From the NCBI GenBank assembly GCA_025766275.1, contig JAFKAC010000004.1, positions 2,356,001 to 2,420,000 on the forward strand: DNA of 64,000 nt. Direction: 5' to 3'. The notes under the pieces were generated by a model. The model had not been told where the DNA came from, ran no database searches, and saw only the letters and a program-made list of their open reading frames with translations. Position numbers and translations under genes: made by a program. Of the stretch, positions 53,057 through 63,471 are shown piece by piece (position 1 is the stretch's first letter; each line of letters begins with the position of its first letter). This DNA is from Lactarius indigo (lineage: Eukaryota; Basidiomycota; Agaricomycetes; Russulales; Russulaceae).

Positions 53057-55465
53057 AGGTAGGGGCCATCAGGAACTTGCACCGCTTTATGTAAGCATTT
53101 TGTCGTCTTTGTCGTTTCTTCTTCTCCTCCCTCACTCATCACAATAGCCAAAAAGTAAAATATGAGAAGTAAAGGGAACTGTACCTTCTTTGACTCCCAT
53201 TTTTTTTTTTTGAAAAATATTTTGATTTCAGTGAATAGAAGTGAAAACAAATTTTTTTCATTAAAACTCAATATCTCGACATTTACAGTCGATCTAAACC
53301 AACTTGCTGAAGTTGAGCAAAAGGTGGTGGCCACACACGTGACAGTAAAGTCACATGCATGTATTAGTCATGATGACAAACACGGTGAAGTGGTTCACCC
53401 GCTAAAGCTCCCGCTGTCTCAAAAATCAACATTTATGCTGAGGAAAAAACCAGCGAATCAATCGCGCCTCCAAAATGTCAAGAAGGCCCAAGCCAGAAGG
53501 GCCCAGAAGTTCAAGGAATCCAGTCCAGGTGCGACTTGGCCTTGGTGACGTTTGGTCACATGATTGACCAACCCTGCAGCAACGCGCCTCCCAAGTGAGG
53601 ACTCGGAAGTGACTGAAATTGAAGTGGGTGAGCCGGAGATTTACCCAGACATCGTGGAATTGTCTGTGGCCGATTATAATTCAATTCCGGCACCCCAGAA
53701 CTCACCAAGGCAAGCCCCGGCACCTGAAGGGTCCAGAAAACGCGTGCACGCATCTTATCACACCGGAAAATTGGAAAGAACCATCAGAAGGCACAAAAAG
53801 GCCAAGAGAGATCTTGAAGCACAAGGTTTCTTCTCGTTGCAGGAATTCTTGAGGCGGAAGGCAGAAGGCGCGAGGCAAGAATCCACTGGAGCCACCCAGA
53901 GCAAGGAGAACGAGACGTGCGACTCAGACAAGGGCATAGCCAACAAGGATATGCACGAGGCCGAAGTGACCGATGTCGTGTGCCACGCAGACAGTGGCAC
54001 TGTGTCAGTAAATGCGCTTGAAGTGGGGGATGATGCCGGGTCGGCCAACGACAGGAACGGGGTGGCAGAAAATCTGCACAGTGCTAGAGGTGGCACAATG
54101 GCGATACGGCTTGAAGAGGAGGAGGAAACCGAGACCGAAGATGAGACCAGGGAGGCAACAGAAAACATGATGTCAATGCACGGGCTCTCTAGCAGCGATC
54201 TTAGCAACTTGGAGCTGGAGACTCACTGGGGACCTTCTTGGACAGTTCTGTACAAAAATGAAGAGTCGTCTTCGTCTTGCGGCAGCGACCTGAGCGATCC
54301 TGAAGACCTCAATGACACCGACCCAAAGGAGCTTAATGGTGTTCACCACGGGAATGCCCCTGGTGATGCAGCCACTCAGTGGCCCGTGGTCAATGTCACC
54401 GAGCTCCTTCAAGACCATGCAAAGTTGCGGGCCATGCGAGAGGAGTTATCCCTCAAGATCAGAAACACGAGTCTCAACTTGGACTCGGTGCTTCGTGGTT
54501 GTGCAGTAGCGATGATCGGGTTGTTGAACCTGTATCTGAACGAATCTCTGGGCTTCACCTGGAAGCGTGCCTCAGAATCTTCGCGAAGTCCGAAGGGTGC
54601 AGTACATCTTGCGCGTGAGCCATCCAACAATGGGTGGTTAACTTTGTGCGCACTCGAGAGCTTCCGAGTCACAAGCATGGCAAAACTCGGCCATCTGTGT
54701 TGAACGACGAAGGCGTTGTTAATGAAATCAAACTTGCCCTCAGTGAGAAGGCGAAACGCGGATCCCTCATGGCAGCTGGTGTTATGGAAGTCATTTTGAG
54801 CCCAGAGGTGCAGGCCCAATTGATGCAAGCTGGCATCCACAAGCCATCGATATCGATGCGCACCTCGCGTCATTGGTTAATCAACTTGGGGTGGCGGTTC
54901 GGCAGACACCAGAATGGCATGTATGTTGATGGCCACAAACGCGAGGATGTTGTGGAATACAGGAAGGGATTTGTGGCTCGATTTAAGCAATACGAGCGTT
55001 GCTTTCACACCTGGGATGATGCGGGGAATGAGCTGCCTCGCCCCTCGGGCTTCCCCGTGCCTGAGGCAAACGGCCGCTTTCGTCTCGTTCTCATCACTCA
55101 CGATGAATCAATTTTTTATCAAAACGACCAACAGCAAACATACTGGGGCTGTCCCAGCAAGAATGTTCTAAGACCAAAGGGAGAAGGCCTCACCCTGATG
55201 GTTTTGGACTTCTTGACTGCAGATTGGGGCCCACTGTGTGACAACGATGGGTGCGTTATCACTGGCCCTTTCCCTTCCAATCCCACTCATGCTCACATAG
55301 TGACGCCCAGGTGTTCTTCCGGCCTGGGAAGAACAGGGACGGCTGGTTCACGGCAAACGACCTGCTTGTCCAGGTAGAACACACTATCGATATTTTTGAG
55401 GGGCTCACCGGTGGCTACGCGCAAGGGTTGTTTCTCTTCGACAATGCACCAAGCCACCAGACACT
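53057..55465 (+). mobile_element. T2: 3'-truncated relative of T1
   Basis: Begins after a TA (53055-53056) with AGGTAGGGGCCATCAGGAAC, similar to the T1 terminal repeat over about 40 bases. It contains a transposase homologous to that of T1 over two thirds of its length and stops abruptly after GLFLFDNAPSHQ at about 55465. No right terminal repeat is visible downstream. The sequence is far richer in CpG than T1. Confidence 0.75.
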
Positions 55466-55475
55466 GTGGGCATAG
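53564..55475 (+). pseudogene. T2 DDE transposase, truncated before the catalytic Glu
   Basis: N-terminal region with KLERTIRRHKKAKRDLEAQG (helical, basic), an acidic linker (EEEEETETEDE), then LRGCAVAMIGLLNLYLNESL and WKRASE. A one-base frame change near 54570 and a TGA at about 54616 separate this from RELPSHKHGKTRPSVLNDEG, VILSPEVQAQLMQAGIHKP, NGMYVDGHKREDVVEYRKGF, LVLITHDESIFYQNDQQ (first Asp), a short intron near 55255-55302, DGWFTANDLLVQVEH and GLFLFDNAPSHQ (second Asp). The Glu-bearing C-terminus present in T1 is missing. An earlier 128-codon open stretch (53162-53548) may be an upstream exon. Arg codons here keep CGN forms that are TGN in T1. Confidence 0.8.
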
Positions 55476-56125
55476 TACAATGTTATGTGAGTTTATATGC
55501 TAATTTTATAAGAAGCATATCCCAGAAATGTCTAAACAGTTGTTGTGTAAAATATTGTAAACTTATTTACAATATACTCTCCAATGTGCAAAGGCTTATG
55601 CCACCAGATATATTGTAAAAGTATCCACAATATAACTCACAATTAACTTTCAATATGCTCCACACATATATTATTAATAAATCCATGTTGTTCATTGTGA
55701 TGACATAGTGACTCATATTTACAATTTATTCCCAATTAATCTACGGATTTCATTGAAGAGATATCCAGGCCGACAGCCGACATCGTGACATCATGAGTCA
55801 GCGACTTGAGATGTCTCAACTCAAGACGTTGAAATCTCAACATACAATACACGACATCTCGCTCGACATCGGAACACCTCAACTCACAAACAGACACAGG
55901 CAAAGGCCCTCGGAACATCTCATCAATGGCTCGAGAGATCAAGCGATCAAGCCCAACTCAAAGACACAGCACACAAAGGCATCACGCAGATTCACACTTG
56001 CCAATAACACAGACATATTTTGCATATTAATTCTACAACTAACAATCACTTGTACATGTACAGACTCGAATCGGTGTAAGTTCAAAAGGCGATATACAAT
56101 ATCCGCAAGAAAGGGGAGGAAGAGG
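55476..56125. other. AT-rich stretch with short repeats, no gene
   Basis: From about 55470 to 55740 the sequence is AT-rich with repeated TTGTAAA / TTTACAA and CACAATAT motifs in both orientations, like a MITE or stem-rich filler. From 55741 to 55900 GACATC and GAGATGTC motifs recur. No coding frame is credible. Confidence 0.4.
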
Positions 56126-56545
56126 AAGTAGTGGTCCACTCCCGCCCTGCCCCACTTCGTCTTGTCGCAGGGCCAACACCTCTCAGCGGTCCTCTCAGGG
56201 CTCGCCACCGTTGCACCTCTGTGACGGCAGCAGGACGGGGCGGCCTAAAGGTCGGGTCGCGGCCGTAACGATGACGGAGGGAGGAGGCCCGGAGCGTGAC
56301 TCCAGAAGCTCCCGGTCCAGTTGTCGGTGCGACGGAGAGGGGTGGTTCTGAAGAGAGTGGTGACCACATGGACGCATCTAGAAAACGACATGAATACTCA
56401 CCTCTACCTGTATCGACGCGGGAGAGGTAGACTCTTGGTGATGGCTTGGGACAGAATGTGGACGGTAAGCGTCGCGACCGAGACAGCGCAGGTACGGTGA
56501 CAGGCGGCGTGGCCGAGGCGTGGCGAAGGACAAAGGACATGAGAC
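56126..56545 (-). repeat. Dispersed repeat P, copy 1
   Basis: GC- and CpG-rich sequence similar to 62462-62865. On the minus strand it ends GGCAGGGCGGGAGTGG at 56128, where similarity stops. Shared landmarks include a gcggcctaa..ggtc block, ggtggttctgaagagagtgg (versus gtggttcttgagagtgg) and gacgcgggagaggtagac (versus aacgcaggagaagtagac). A 338-codon open frame spans it on the minus strand (57098-56082), but it is Pro/Ser/Arg-biased, so I treat it as compositional. Confidence 0.5.
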
Positions 56546-57207
56546 GCGGGAACGCGCGGCCTACAAGTGAGCGGGTGACAAGCTGGCGTGCATTGGCGAT
56601 CCGATCCGATAAGGGTGAACGAGTGGGATGACCTCGTAACGAGAGTGAGTGGGTGGGTAGGTGGGTTGAAGCGAGCGGGAGAGAGGAAAGAGTGATCGAT
56701 AAAAAGGAAGTGAATCCGAATCCGAACTGGCACTTTGGCCACGTGATGTCGATATTTGGCTGGGGCTCAAAAATGTTCAAATCTTGACCGTCCCTGGTCA
56801 TGCTCTTTCTTGGAAAAAATCCAGGGGTTTCGGCGCTGAAAACGGTGAGATCGGCGCTAAGGCAAGAGTGGGGGAAGGTGGCATTGGGTGTGGTAGTGGG
56901 GGTGTCGTGGTCGTCAACTTCGCACAGGTGGATATTGGTGTGCGGCTGAGGGGAATGGCAACGGGAGTCTTGATTCACTTTAAAAGACCTTGACGAGCCC
57001 ATGCTTGTGTGCATTTGAAAGCGTTTGAAGTAATACCGACGACGTTGGCGGGGTAGAGACTCAGTGCGTTGTCGCGTGTGGTGGCGAGGGTACCACATGT
57101 CCTCGGCTTGCGCTTGCTGGCGTCCTCGTGTGCTGCTAAGACTAAGACCGAGCCCCAGGATTGAAAACGAGGCGTCCAGTGTACGGCGTGTACCGCGCTA
57201 GCCGAAA

Positions 57208-57780
57208 CTATTGAGCAGAAGCGTCGCCTGCGTTGGGGATGCCGTTCTGGCCGCTGCCGAGATCTTCCGCCTTGTTCCGGACCTTGTGCGTGCGGGTGGT
57301 GATGGTTGCCGAGCCGTTGAGGGGTGCCGAAACCAAGTCTGACTGAGTGACAAGAGTGAGTGCAAAGTCGAAGTAGACGCAGAGCCAGGCAGCAGGAGCG
57401 GGTGAAGCGTGTGGGAGACGAGGCGCGAGCGGCGCTGACGAGACTTCGTAGAGTACCGGAGGTTCTTGCGACTTGAGCACTTGAGAGACAAGATACTGCA
57501 GCCATTGAGTGTCCAGGAACGGGAGCGACTGTTCTTGCTACTTGAGCAGTTGGGGGATGCGATACAGCAGCCACCGAGTTGGGACTTGCTGTGAAAGGGA
57601 AGGAACTGTCGGCGAGGCGGGGACGGTGACTCTGGACCGAGAGGGATCTGAGCTGTGCGGGGTGACTCCGAGCAAGACTCTCAGTCCTCGTTTCGGCGGT
57701 AACAAAGGTCGCTGGCGGATCTGATAAGACGCCTCGGCATTAGAGTCCATGAGCTCAGGCTCAGGCTCGGGCTCGGACAC
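57208..57780 (-). pseudogene. Hypothetical protein with internal repeat and one in-frame TAG
   Basis: On the minus strand one frame runs from SEPEPEPELMDS (encoded by a GAGCCC/GAGCCT-type hexamer repeat) through YQIRQRPLLPPKRGLRVLLG and TRWLLYRIPQLLK to a TAG (57538-57540), then continues as TQWLQYLVSQVLKSQEPPVL and beyond to a stop at 57208. The segments around TRWLLYRIPQLLK and TQWLQYLVSQVLK are tandem copies about 75 bp apart. The reading looks coding-like, with CpG retained, but no family is recognised. Confidence 0.3.
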
Positions 57781-57822
57781 CGTCGGCTGTAAAAATGATG
57801 TTGACGCGGATGCACTTGTACA

Positions 57823-58191
57823 TCAATAAAGACATGAGGATTGTATGGCAGGAAAAAGTGACTGAAAAACACACCACTGCGACTGCACTTTGGCCAACTT
57901 TGCGATGCCAAGAAGGGCAGGAATTATATCTTGTTTCGCTTGAGGCGAGATGGCCAAGGCGTCAAGCTGGGTGCTCAAGACTTGATTGAATTCCTCCGTG
58001 CCGAAATCACCTCCCATTAAACCTGCCATGACGCGGGAAACAACGGACACCGATAGAGAGGACGTGTGTGGTTGCAGGAAGGCTGTGACTGATTGAGTGA
58101 TCATATCAGTGGTATAACTGTTAGGTGCCTTGCGCGTCAGATGAAACGATACCGCAGAGGAAAGGTTAAATGACCTCGTTTCTGAAGTCAT
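57823..58191 (-). CDS. Hypothetical protein, possible first exon
   Basis: 122 codons from ATG 58191 (MTSETRSFNLSSAVSF). It includes SVSVVSRVMAGLMGGDFGTE and a helix-rich C-terminus (DIIPALLGIAKLAKVQ). The composition is protein-like and CpG-rich. It may splice into the frame at 57780-57208, but no decisive intron signals are seen. Function unknown. Confidence 0.35.
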   Translation of the reverse strand: MTSETRSFNLSSAVSFHLTRKAPNSYTTDMITQSVTAFLQPHTSSLSVSVVSRVMAGLMGGDFGTEEFNQVLSTQLDALAISPQAKQDIIPALLGIAKLAKVQSQWCVFQSLFPAIQSSCLY

Positions 58192-59687
58192 CTTGCAAGG
58201 AGCAACCTAGTCCACAGACCGACTGACGATGAGCCAGTTGAGAACATCAGAAAATACAGTGGAGTAAACGCGACTCACTCCATCACCTTTGGCAAGTTCG
58301 ATAACCGACCATCAGATCCCACATGATAACGCCTCATTGGAAACCTCTGCTGGAGGATGGTCTAGTGTGAAATTAAATGAGTTTTCCGATCCTGCATAAA
58401 AATCTATCTGATCTATGGCAGCGGGGCCATCGAAGGGTAATCGATCTGGAGCAGCTGCGTCTAGAACGAAATCATGATTAGTACGTTAGAATACAAGTCT
58501 AGTACATCATTGGCGTACCAGTATTACTCTCTAGGCGCAACTGCAACTTCTTCAGCTCCCTTATATACCTTCTTTCGGTCTTGCATCCCGGGTTCTCTCT
58601 CACATTTCTTTACATGGGACGCAAAGCCCCCGAAAGTGACATCGAGTTTGACAAATTTTCTTCCCGCTCATCGGGGATACCTTCGGGGAGGGAATCGCTT
58701 TCGGCATTTACAGAGGAAGTACAGACAAGAGTGAGAAGAGTGAATAGTTAGAAGGGTAGTTGTACGAGTGATTTGAATTGTCTTGCGTGGGAAATAAACA
58801 AAACATATTATTAATACGTGATTACGAGAGAGGGACACGTAGATCTGCTTTGCGATCCAGAGCTAGCAGAGCTCCAGGGACCCGTAGACTCACCGCATTT
58901 GGGATATTAAGTGACATTGAAAAGCGGGTTTTGGTTCGGAGGCGTCGCACGGCGATTTGGGAATTGTCTGACGCTCATTCCTGTCTGACGTTTGGTCGCT
59001 GGCAATCCCATTGAGCCTCATCGCCTGAGGATGATCTTTATACGTGGCATGCAAGTACGAGGCGCGTTGAGCATGTGTCGAGCCCGATAACGGCGTCTAT
59101 CCGGTGAAGCGATTAGGTCGGGGGAGAGGAGGAAGAGCGTACCTCGTTCACATATTCAGGCAAAGGCAACCTGTTTGTCGCCGACGCTGCAGAGCGCGTC
59201 CAGGACGACATCGCAGCGACAGCGCTCTACAATCTGCGTCACGATAGCTTCGGGCATGCCACCCTTCCGAGTCCACAATGCATCCCTCATCGCTGTGGTG
59301 TGGTCGGGGATCTGTTGACATGTGGGCCTGCGATCAGTGAGTACTTTGCGGGGTTACATTGACTAAAACTTAGCTTTCCCTCTCTTCGTAAGGTTTCCTG
59401 ATGTCGCCGCTCAGAGGCGCTCTGCGTGGTATCCCAACCACGACGCCCATGAGATGCCGCTGCCGCCGCTGAGGCACTCCGCCAACACGACCCGCGCGAC
59501 CCCAATCATGATGGCGATGGTAACGCGATGGAGGGGCGAGGATGGGGACGTCGGTGGCGGTGACGGTAACGTGGCGGCGAGGCAACGACGTGGACGGTGA
59601 CGAGGGAGGTGATGGGGTCGCTGGGTTTTGGCATTCCCGTGGCTAAAGAAAGAAGTAGAAAAGGTTTAAAACAAATTGGAGAGTATA
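58192..59687. other. No supported gene
   Basis: CpG-rich, moderately GC sequence. A TTATATACC box occurs near 58560, and short open stretches exist on both strands, none with recognisable motifs or consistent intron signals. Confidence 0.35.
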
Positions 59688-60150
59688 TCAAGCAAATTCG
59701 TAGTACTCTAAGGCAAGTTGGATGCCTGTCGACCTATCACACGACGGCGCCGCCCTCTCCTGCCCATCTGAATAGAATATAACATGAGAATAAATATGAG
59801 AATAAATGGACGCACTTACCCCATTAAATGCAGGATCACTATGGTAAACATGATGAGTCGAAATGTGCACGCCGTTCCATCTGCTGAAGTCCACCGTTAA
59901 GTGCCATCCCGGTTCTACTGCGCCTCGTTCGCGGTGCCAGCCCATAGGCCTGCAAGTGATTGTGAGTGCCGACGGGGCGCGTTAAAGAGGCGTGTAAAAA
60001 CGCACCTCACAGTTGCGACCTCGACCCCATCATGCGCGAGTCGTTCATGACTCACAAAGTGGGCCCATACGTGTGCCTTTACGATCTCCCGTGTTCTTTG
60101 ATGACGCCTTGAACTGTAGAGGTCGCCCAGCTTAATGGTGAGAGGCATTG
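59688..60150 (-). CDS. Small hypothetical spliced gene
   Basis: From ATG 60150: MPLTIKLGDLYSSRRHQRTR and IVKAHVWAHFVSHERLAHDG. A GTGCGT donor near 60006 and a CTTGCAG acceptor near 59950 follow. The second exon reads GWHRERGAVEPGWHLTVDFS and WNGVHISTHHVYHSDPAFNG, then runs to a stop at 59688 or splices again at a GTAAGT near 59820. The intron is about 55 bases, normal for a basidiomycete. Conserved-looking Trp/His-rich text suggests a real protein. Unrecognised family. Confidence 0.4.
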
Positions 60151-60169
60151 AAGATGGTGAGGTCGGCAA

Positions 60170-61322
60170 GGTGGCGATAAAAGGAAAAGAGCTGAAGTTG
60201 TAACTTATGTTAGCCCGGGAATATCAGCGACGACGCGAGAAAAATGAACGTGCCTCTAAGGCATCCCTCTACCGCTTAGAACTGGGACTCGGGTCCGCTG
60301 GGTGACCAAAATTAAGCCTAGAAAGCTATCTTATAAGCTGCCTCTTTCTCTCTGTTTCTCGATCTCATCATCAGAGGTATCTAAGGCAATACCGCCGATG
60401 TGAGAGGCAGATAAAACCCTCTCTCCTGTCACTTCTCTCTCTGTTTCTCAGCTTTATCATTTGGTCAGGGTTTGAGACGAGACTGACGGCGTCGATGGTG
60501 AGGCAGCGGGGTGAGTAACTGGCATGACTCATGAGGAATAAAAACCTTCTCACCTGATGCTCGGAGCTGAAGAAGTAGCAAGCGACGACAGTGACAGTCT
60601 AAGTATCCCAAGTAGTATCCTTGCTGAAGTTATTACGGTATTAGGCCCCAGTGGTCTCCTTCGTCTTGCCTAGGACCGTGAGAGACTTCAAGTTCCCAAA
60701 AAGTTAAATCACATTCTTCAGCACAGCACTTAGAATGTACAGCAAGCACGGCCAGCCAGGGAGGAAAGAAGTTTAAGAGAGACGGTCACAGCGGGTCAGG
60801 GACTCTTCAGGGGAAAGAGTCTAAGGGACTGTAATAACCACGCTCTGAATCCTTGATCCTGTTATGCTTTGTAATTATCTGAAAATTGTCATCATGATTA
60901 TAAAGCGTCCTGGCATTTGGTGACATATGCTGATGCTCACCTCACGTTCCCTTGTGTAACTTCCATTTTGCGCCTTGTGCGGTCATTTGCAACGAAAGTC
61001 GTTTAGTATATCCCGTACTCAGATTATCTCAATCCTGTCCCTGTGTATACATCAGATCGTAATCATAATCTCTCGCGAATATATATTCTCTCGAAACCAC
61101 CTTCCTACATGTCTTTGTGCACGTTAAATCTCGAATGTTATGCAAGTCGTATTTACGCTCACCTTCAGTCGCCATGCTTTAGATATTGCTTGCCACTAGC
61201 GAGATTAGTCGGCGATGAGGGTGTCCAATAAAAGAGTACCGTGCGACGGTTAGAGTCAATGATCCATGAGCAACATCGCTCAAGGGGTGCATACTACTCA
61301 GGATTCTCACCTGATGGCGACT
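60170..61322. other. No supported gene
   Basis: Contains a direct repeat of CTCTCTGTTTCTC with flanking sequence (60348-60360 and 60434-60450) and AT-rich stretches around 60870-61140. I see no coding features. Confidence 0.35.
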
Positions 61323-62461
61323 TCATTCCTCGGTCAGGTCGTCTACGTCGAGGTCTTCTGTGCGCATGAAGCACGCCTGCATGAGCTGTTGGTCAAAATT
61401 CCTTCGCCATGAGTCTCATTGCGCCGTCAATTCAGATAGAACTGTACCCTGTCCATTGGAAGAATATGTATCACTTCATGTCCACTGATTTCGAGGGGTG
61501 TCACTGCAATATGACAAATGATGTCCGAGGGTTCAATGATGACAGGTGGTGCGAACTCGTTCCTGCACAAAAATCCTCCGGCGAATCCAAATCGTTTATA
61601 CCTTTGGTCTATTTCCCTGAGATCTGGGCTGTGTTGAAGAGGGGCATAGGGCTGCACGCAGAGGTAAACAGACGGGTGGCTAACTTGACCCCGAGAAGAA
61701 GACGAGGGTGAATCAGGAACGTGGGTATGAAAGAAAATGTGCGTGATCTGGCCGGACTTTTCATGCTGGGGGGATCGAAAGAACAGGTGGCTATCACGTG
61801 ACCGACAGGTTGCCGTTGAGTACTGAACACCGCGGAGGGAGAACTTGTCCAAAAACTGAGCAGATACAGATGTGGTTGAAGAACTTCCTGTAGAATCCTT
61901 GGCCCTGAGATCCAGATGTTTGCGATATAAGAATTGTATGAACGCTGTTAGTACGGCATCGGGAAGCCTTGATTCACGTAGACGTTCTCTATCATATGCG
62001 AAATCTGTTTGTTGTGTCAAGTGAACTGCGTCGATCAGATGGGCCAAGCGCGTCCCGCGGACGTCCTCAGCAAGAGTACTCTTGTATGCTTCCAGAAGGT
62101 CGCCAACATGTGAGCAGACCTCACTGTCATCCGCAAGTAGCGCTTGTAGATTTGCCTCCCTCGTCGAGGCACGCATGAATGTTAACTCGAGTTCACCTTG
62201 TCGAAAATAAGTATTTGGTAGGGTTATATCTAGAAGCAAGACGCAAACCTAGCTTCATGTTATGGTTCTTGCTCTGCATGGAATGGATGTACCGTTCGTA
62301 GAAGGCAGCGCCATGTGTGTGTGCAGGGCCAAACCCTCTGAGAACGTCCCCATAGTGCAAGGCGGCGTGATGGATCGGCTTCACCTTTGCCACCTTATAT
62401 AGTGATTTGAATGTCGTCACGTAGCGAAAGATATATTTCTCGTATAACTTGATCTCGTCCC
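61323..62461 (-). CDS. TNP2/Plavaka-like transposase C-terminal fragment, copy 2 (intact over this part)
   Basis: Three exons on the minus strand. 62461-62249 reads EKYIFRYVTTFKSLYKVAKV, PIHHAALHYGDVLRGFGPAH and ERYIHSMQSKNHNMKLG. 62196-61448 reads ELELTFMRASTREANLQALL, HLIDAVHLTQQTDFAYDRER, KFSLRGVQYSTATCRSRDSH, HIFFHTHVPDSPS, FGFAGGFLC and HIAVTPLEISGHEVIHILPM. 61376-61323 reads ACFMRTEDLDVDDLTEE-stop. Introns are 52 and 71 bases with GT-AG ends. The motif set resembles the C-terminal region of CACTA-type TNP2 transposases. The N-terminal catalytic part is missing to the right, where repeat P begins, so this is an open but partial gene. It is the reference for decayed copy 1. Confidence 0.65.
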
Positions 62462-62865
62462 CGGTTCACCACTCCCGCCCTGACCCACTTTCCTCTTGCA
62501 ACAGGCTTGGACGCGCCCCCAAGTGCCAGAGGTATCGCGACACAGCTCGCTGCCGCAGCACCTCTACGATAGTACAAGAGAGTGGCGGCCTAACGGTCAG
62601 GTCACAACAACGGTGGAGGGGGGCACGGAGTAGGAATCAAGAATCAAGAATCAAGCCTCCGGCCCAGAAATCTGTGCTGTCGGGAAGAGTGGTTCTTGAG
62701 AGTGGTGACCGCATGCCCCGAATCTAGAGGATGACTCATTTCTTTGTCTGCATCAACGCAGGAGAAGTAGACCCTTACTGGTGGTTTGGGGTAGAGGTAG
62801 AGCGAACGATGAGGTGGTGAGCGTCACCGAGGCACAGGAAAGAGAGCAGCGAAAGCACCCACCGA
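62462..62865 (-). repeat. Dispersed repeat P, copy 2
   Basis: Similar to 56126-56545. On the minus strand it ends GGTCAGGGCGGGAGTGG, directly against the TNP2-like fragment. It contains a small GAATCAA triplet repeat (about 62634-62655). Confidence 0.5.
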
Positions 62866-63471
62866 AACGGCCAGACGGTGCGTCGAGGGGAACTTTTTGA
62901 GGAGCTTGAAAATCTTGAAGATGGGGTACTCTAGGCCGAGGAGAGGGACGGGAGAGCAACGAACGCTCCCACCGAGGCCATCAGAGTGCGCGTCGAGATT
63001 GCTCGTGAAGGGAGTCGTTCAGCAGAGATGTCATGGAGGAGAGAGAACGAGAGGTGGTACAGTAGTAGTGGGAACGTGGGTGATGGCCAGAGATACTTCA
63101 ACTAGACAGTCGAAACGTCAACCGAACATTAACATTGGTCCGTCGGTTCCGCCAGCCTCCATCGGACCGTCACGTATGCATGTCGCCCCGTCTCAATGGT
63201 TAGTCCTTCAATAGAGTATTAGTATTAGAGAACAGGAAAGTGTGGAAATGGGACAGTGAGGCAACACCCGTCAAAAGCTGAGCTGGAGTTAATTCAAAAG
63301 GTAGAATTCGAAATTGAACAGGCAGAGGTTACAGCGACGTCCTAACATAATACTATATCATCAGAGCCGGGACTAATGACTTGCAAAGGTGTTTACGCCT
63401 CGTCTGCTTACACCGTGGTCAGGGCAATTGCTGAGGGAAAATGATGAGTGGCCAATTGAATGCGCGTGAGT
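62866..63471. other. No supported gene
   Basis: CpG-rich sequence without recognised motifs. A 105-codon plus-strand open stretch (62897-63214) is Arg/Gly-biased and has no features. Confidence 0.3.

Noticed and set aside
56082..57098. 338-codon open frame on the minus strand as a host gene
   Set aside because: Strong Pro/Ser/Arg/Thr bias in GC-rich DNA, overlap with dispersed repeat P whose other copy lacks the frame, and no motifs or splice structure. An open frame of this size is expected when stop codons are rare by composition.
58474..58734. Plus-strand 86-codon open stretch downstream of a TATA-like box as a gene
   Set aside because: No recognisable motif, intron signal or homologous copy in the window; left as unsupported.
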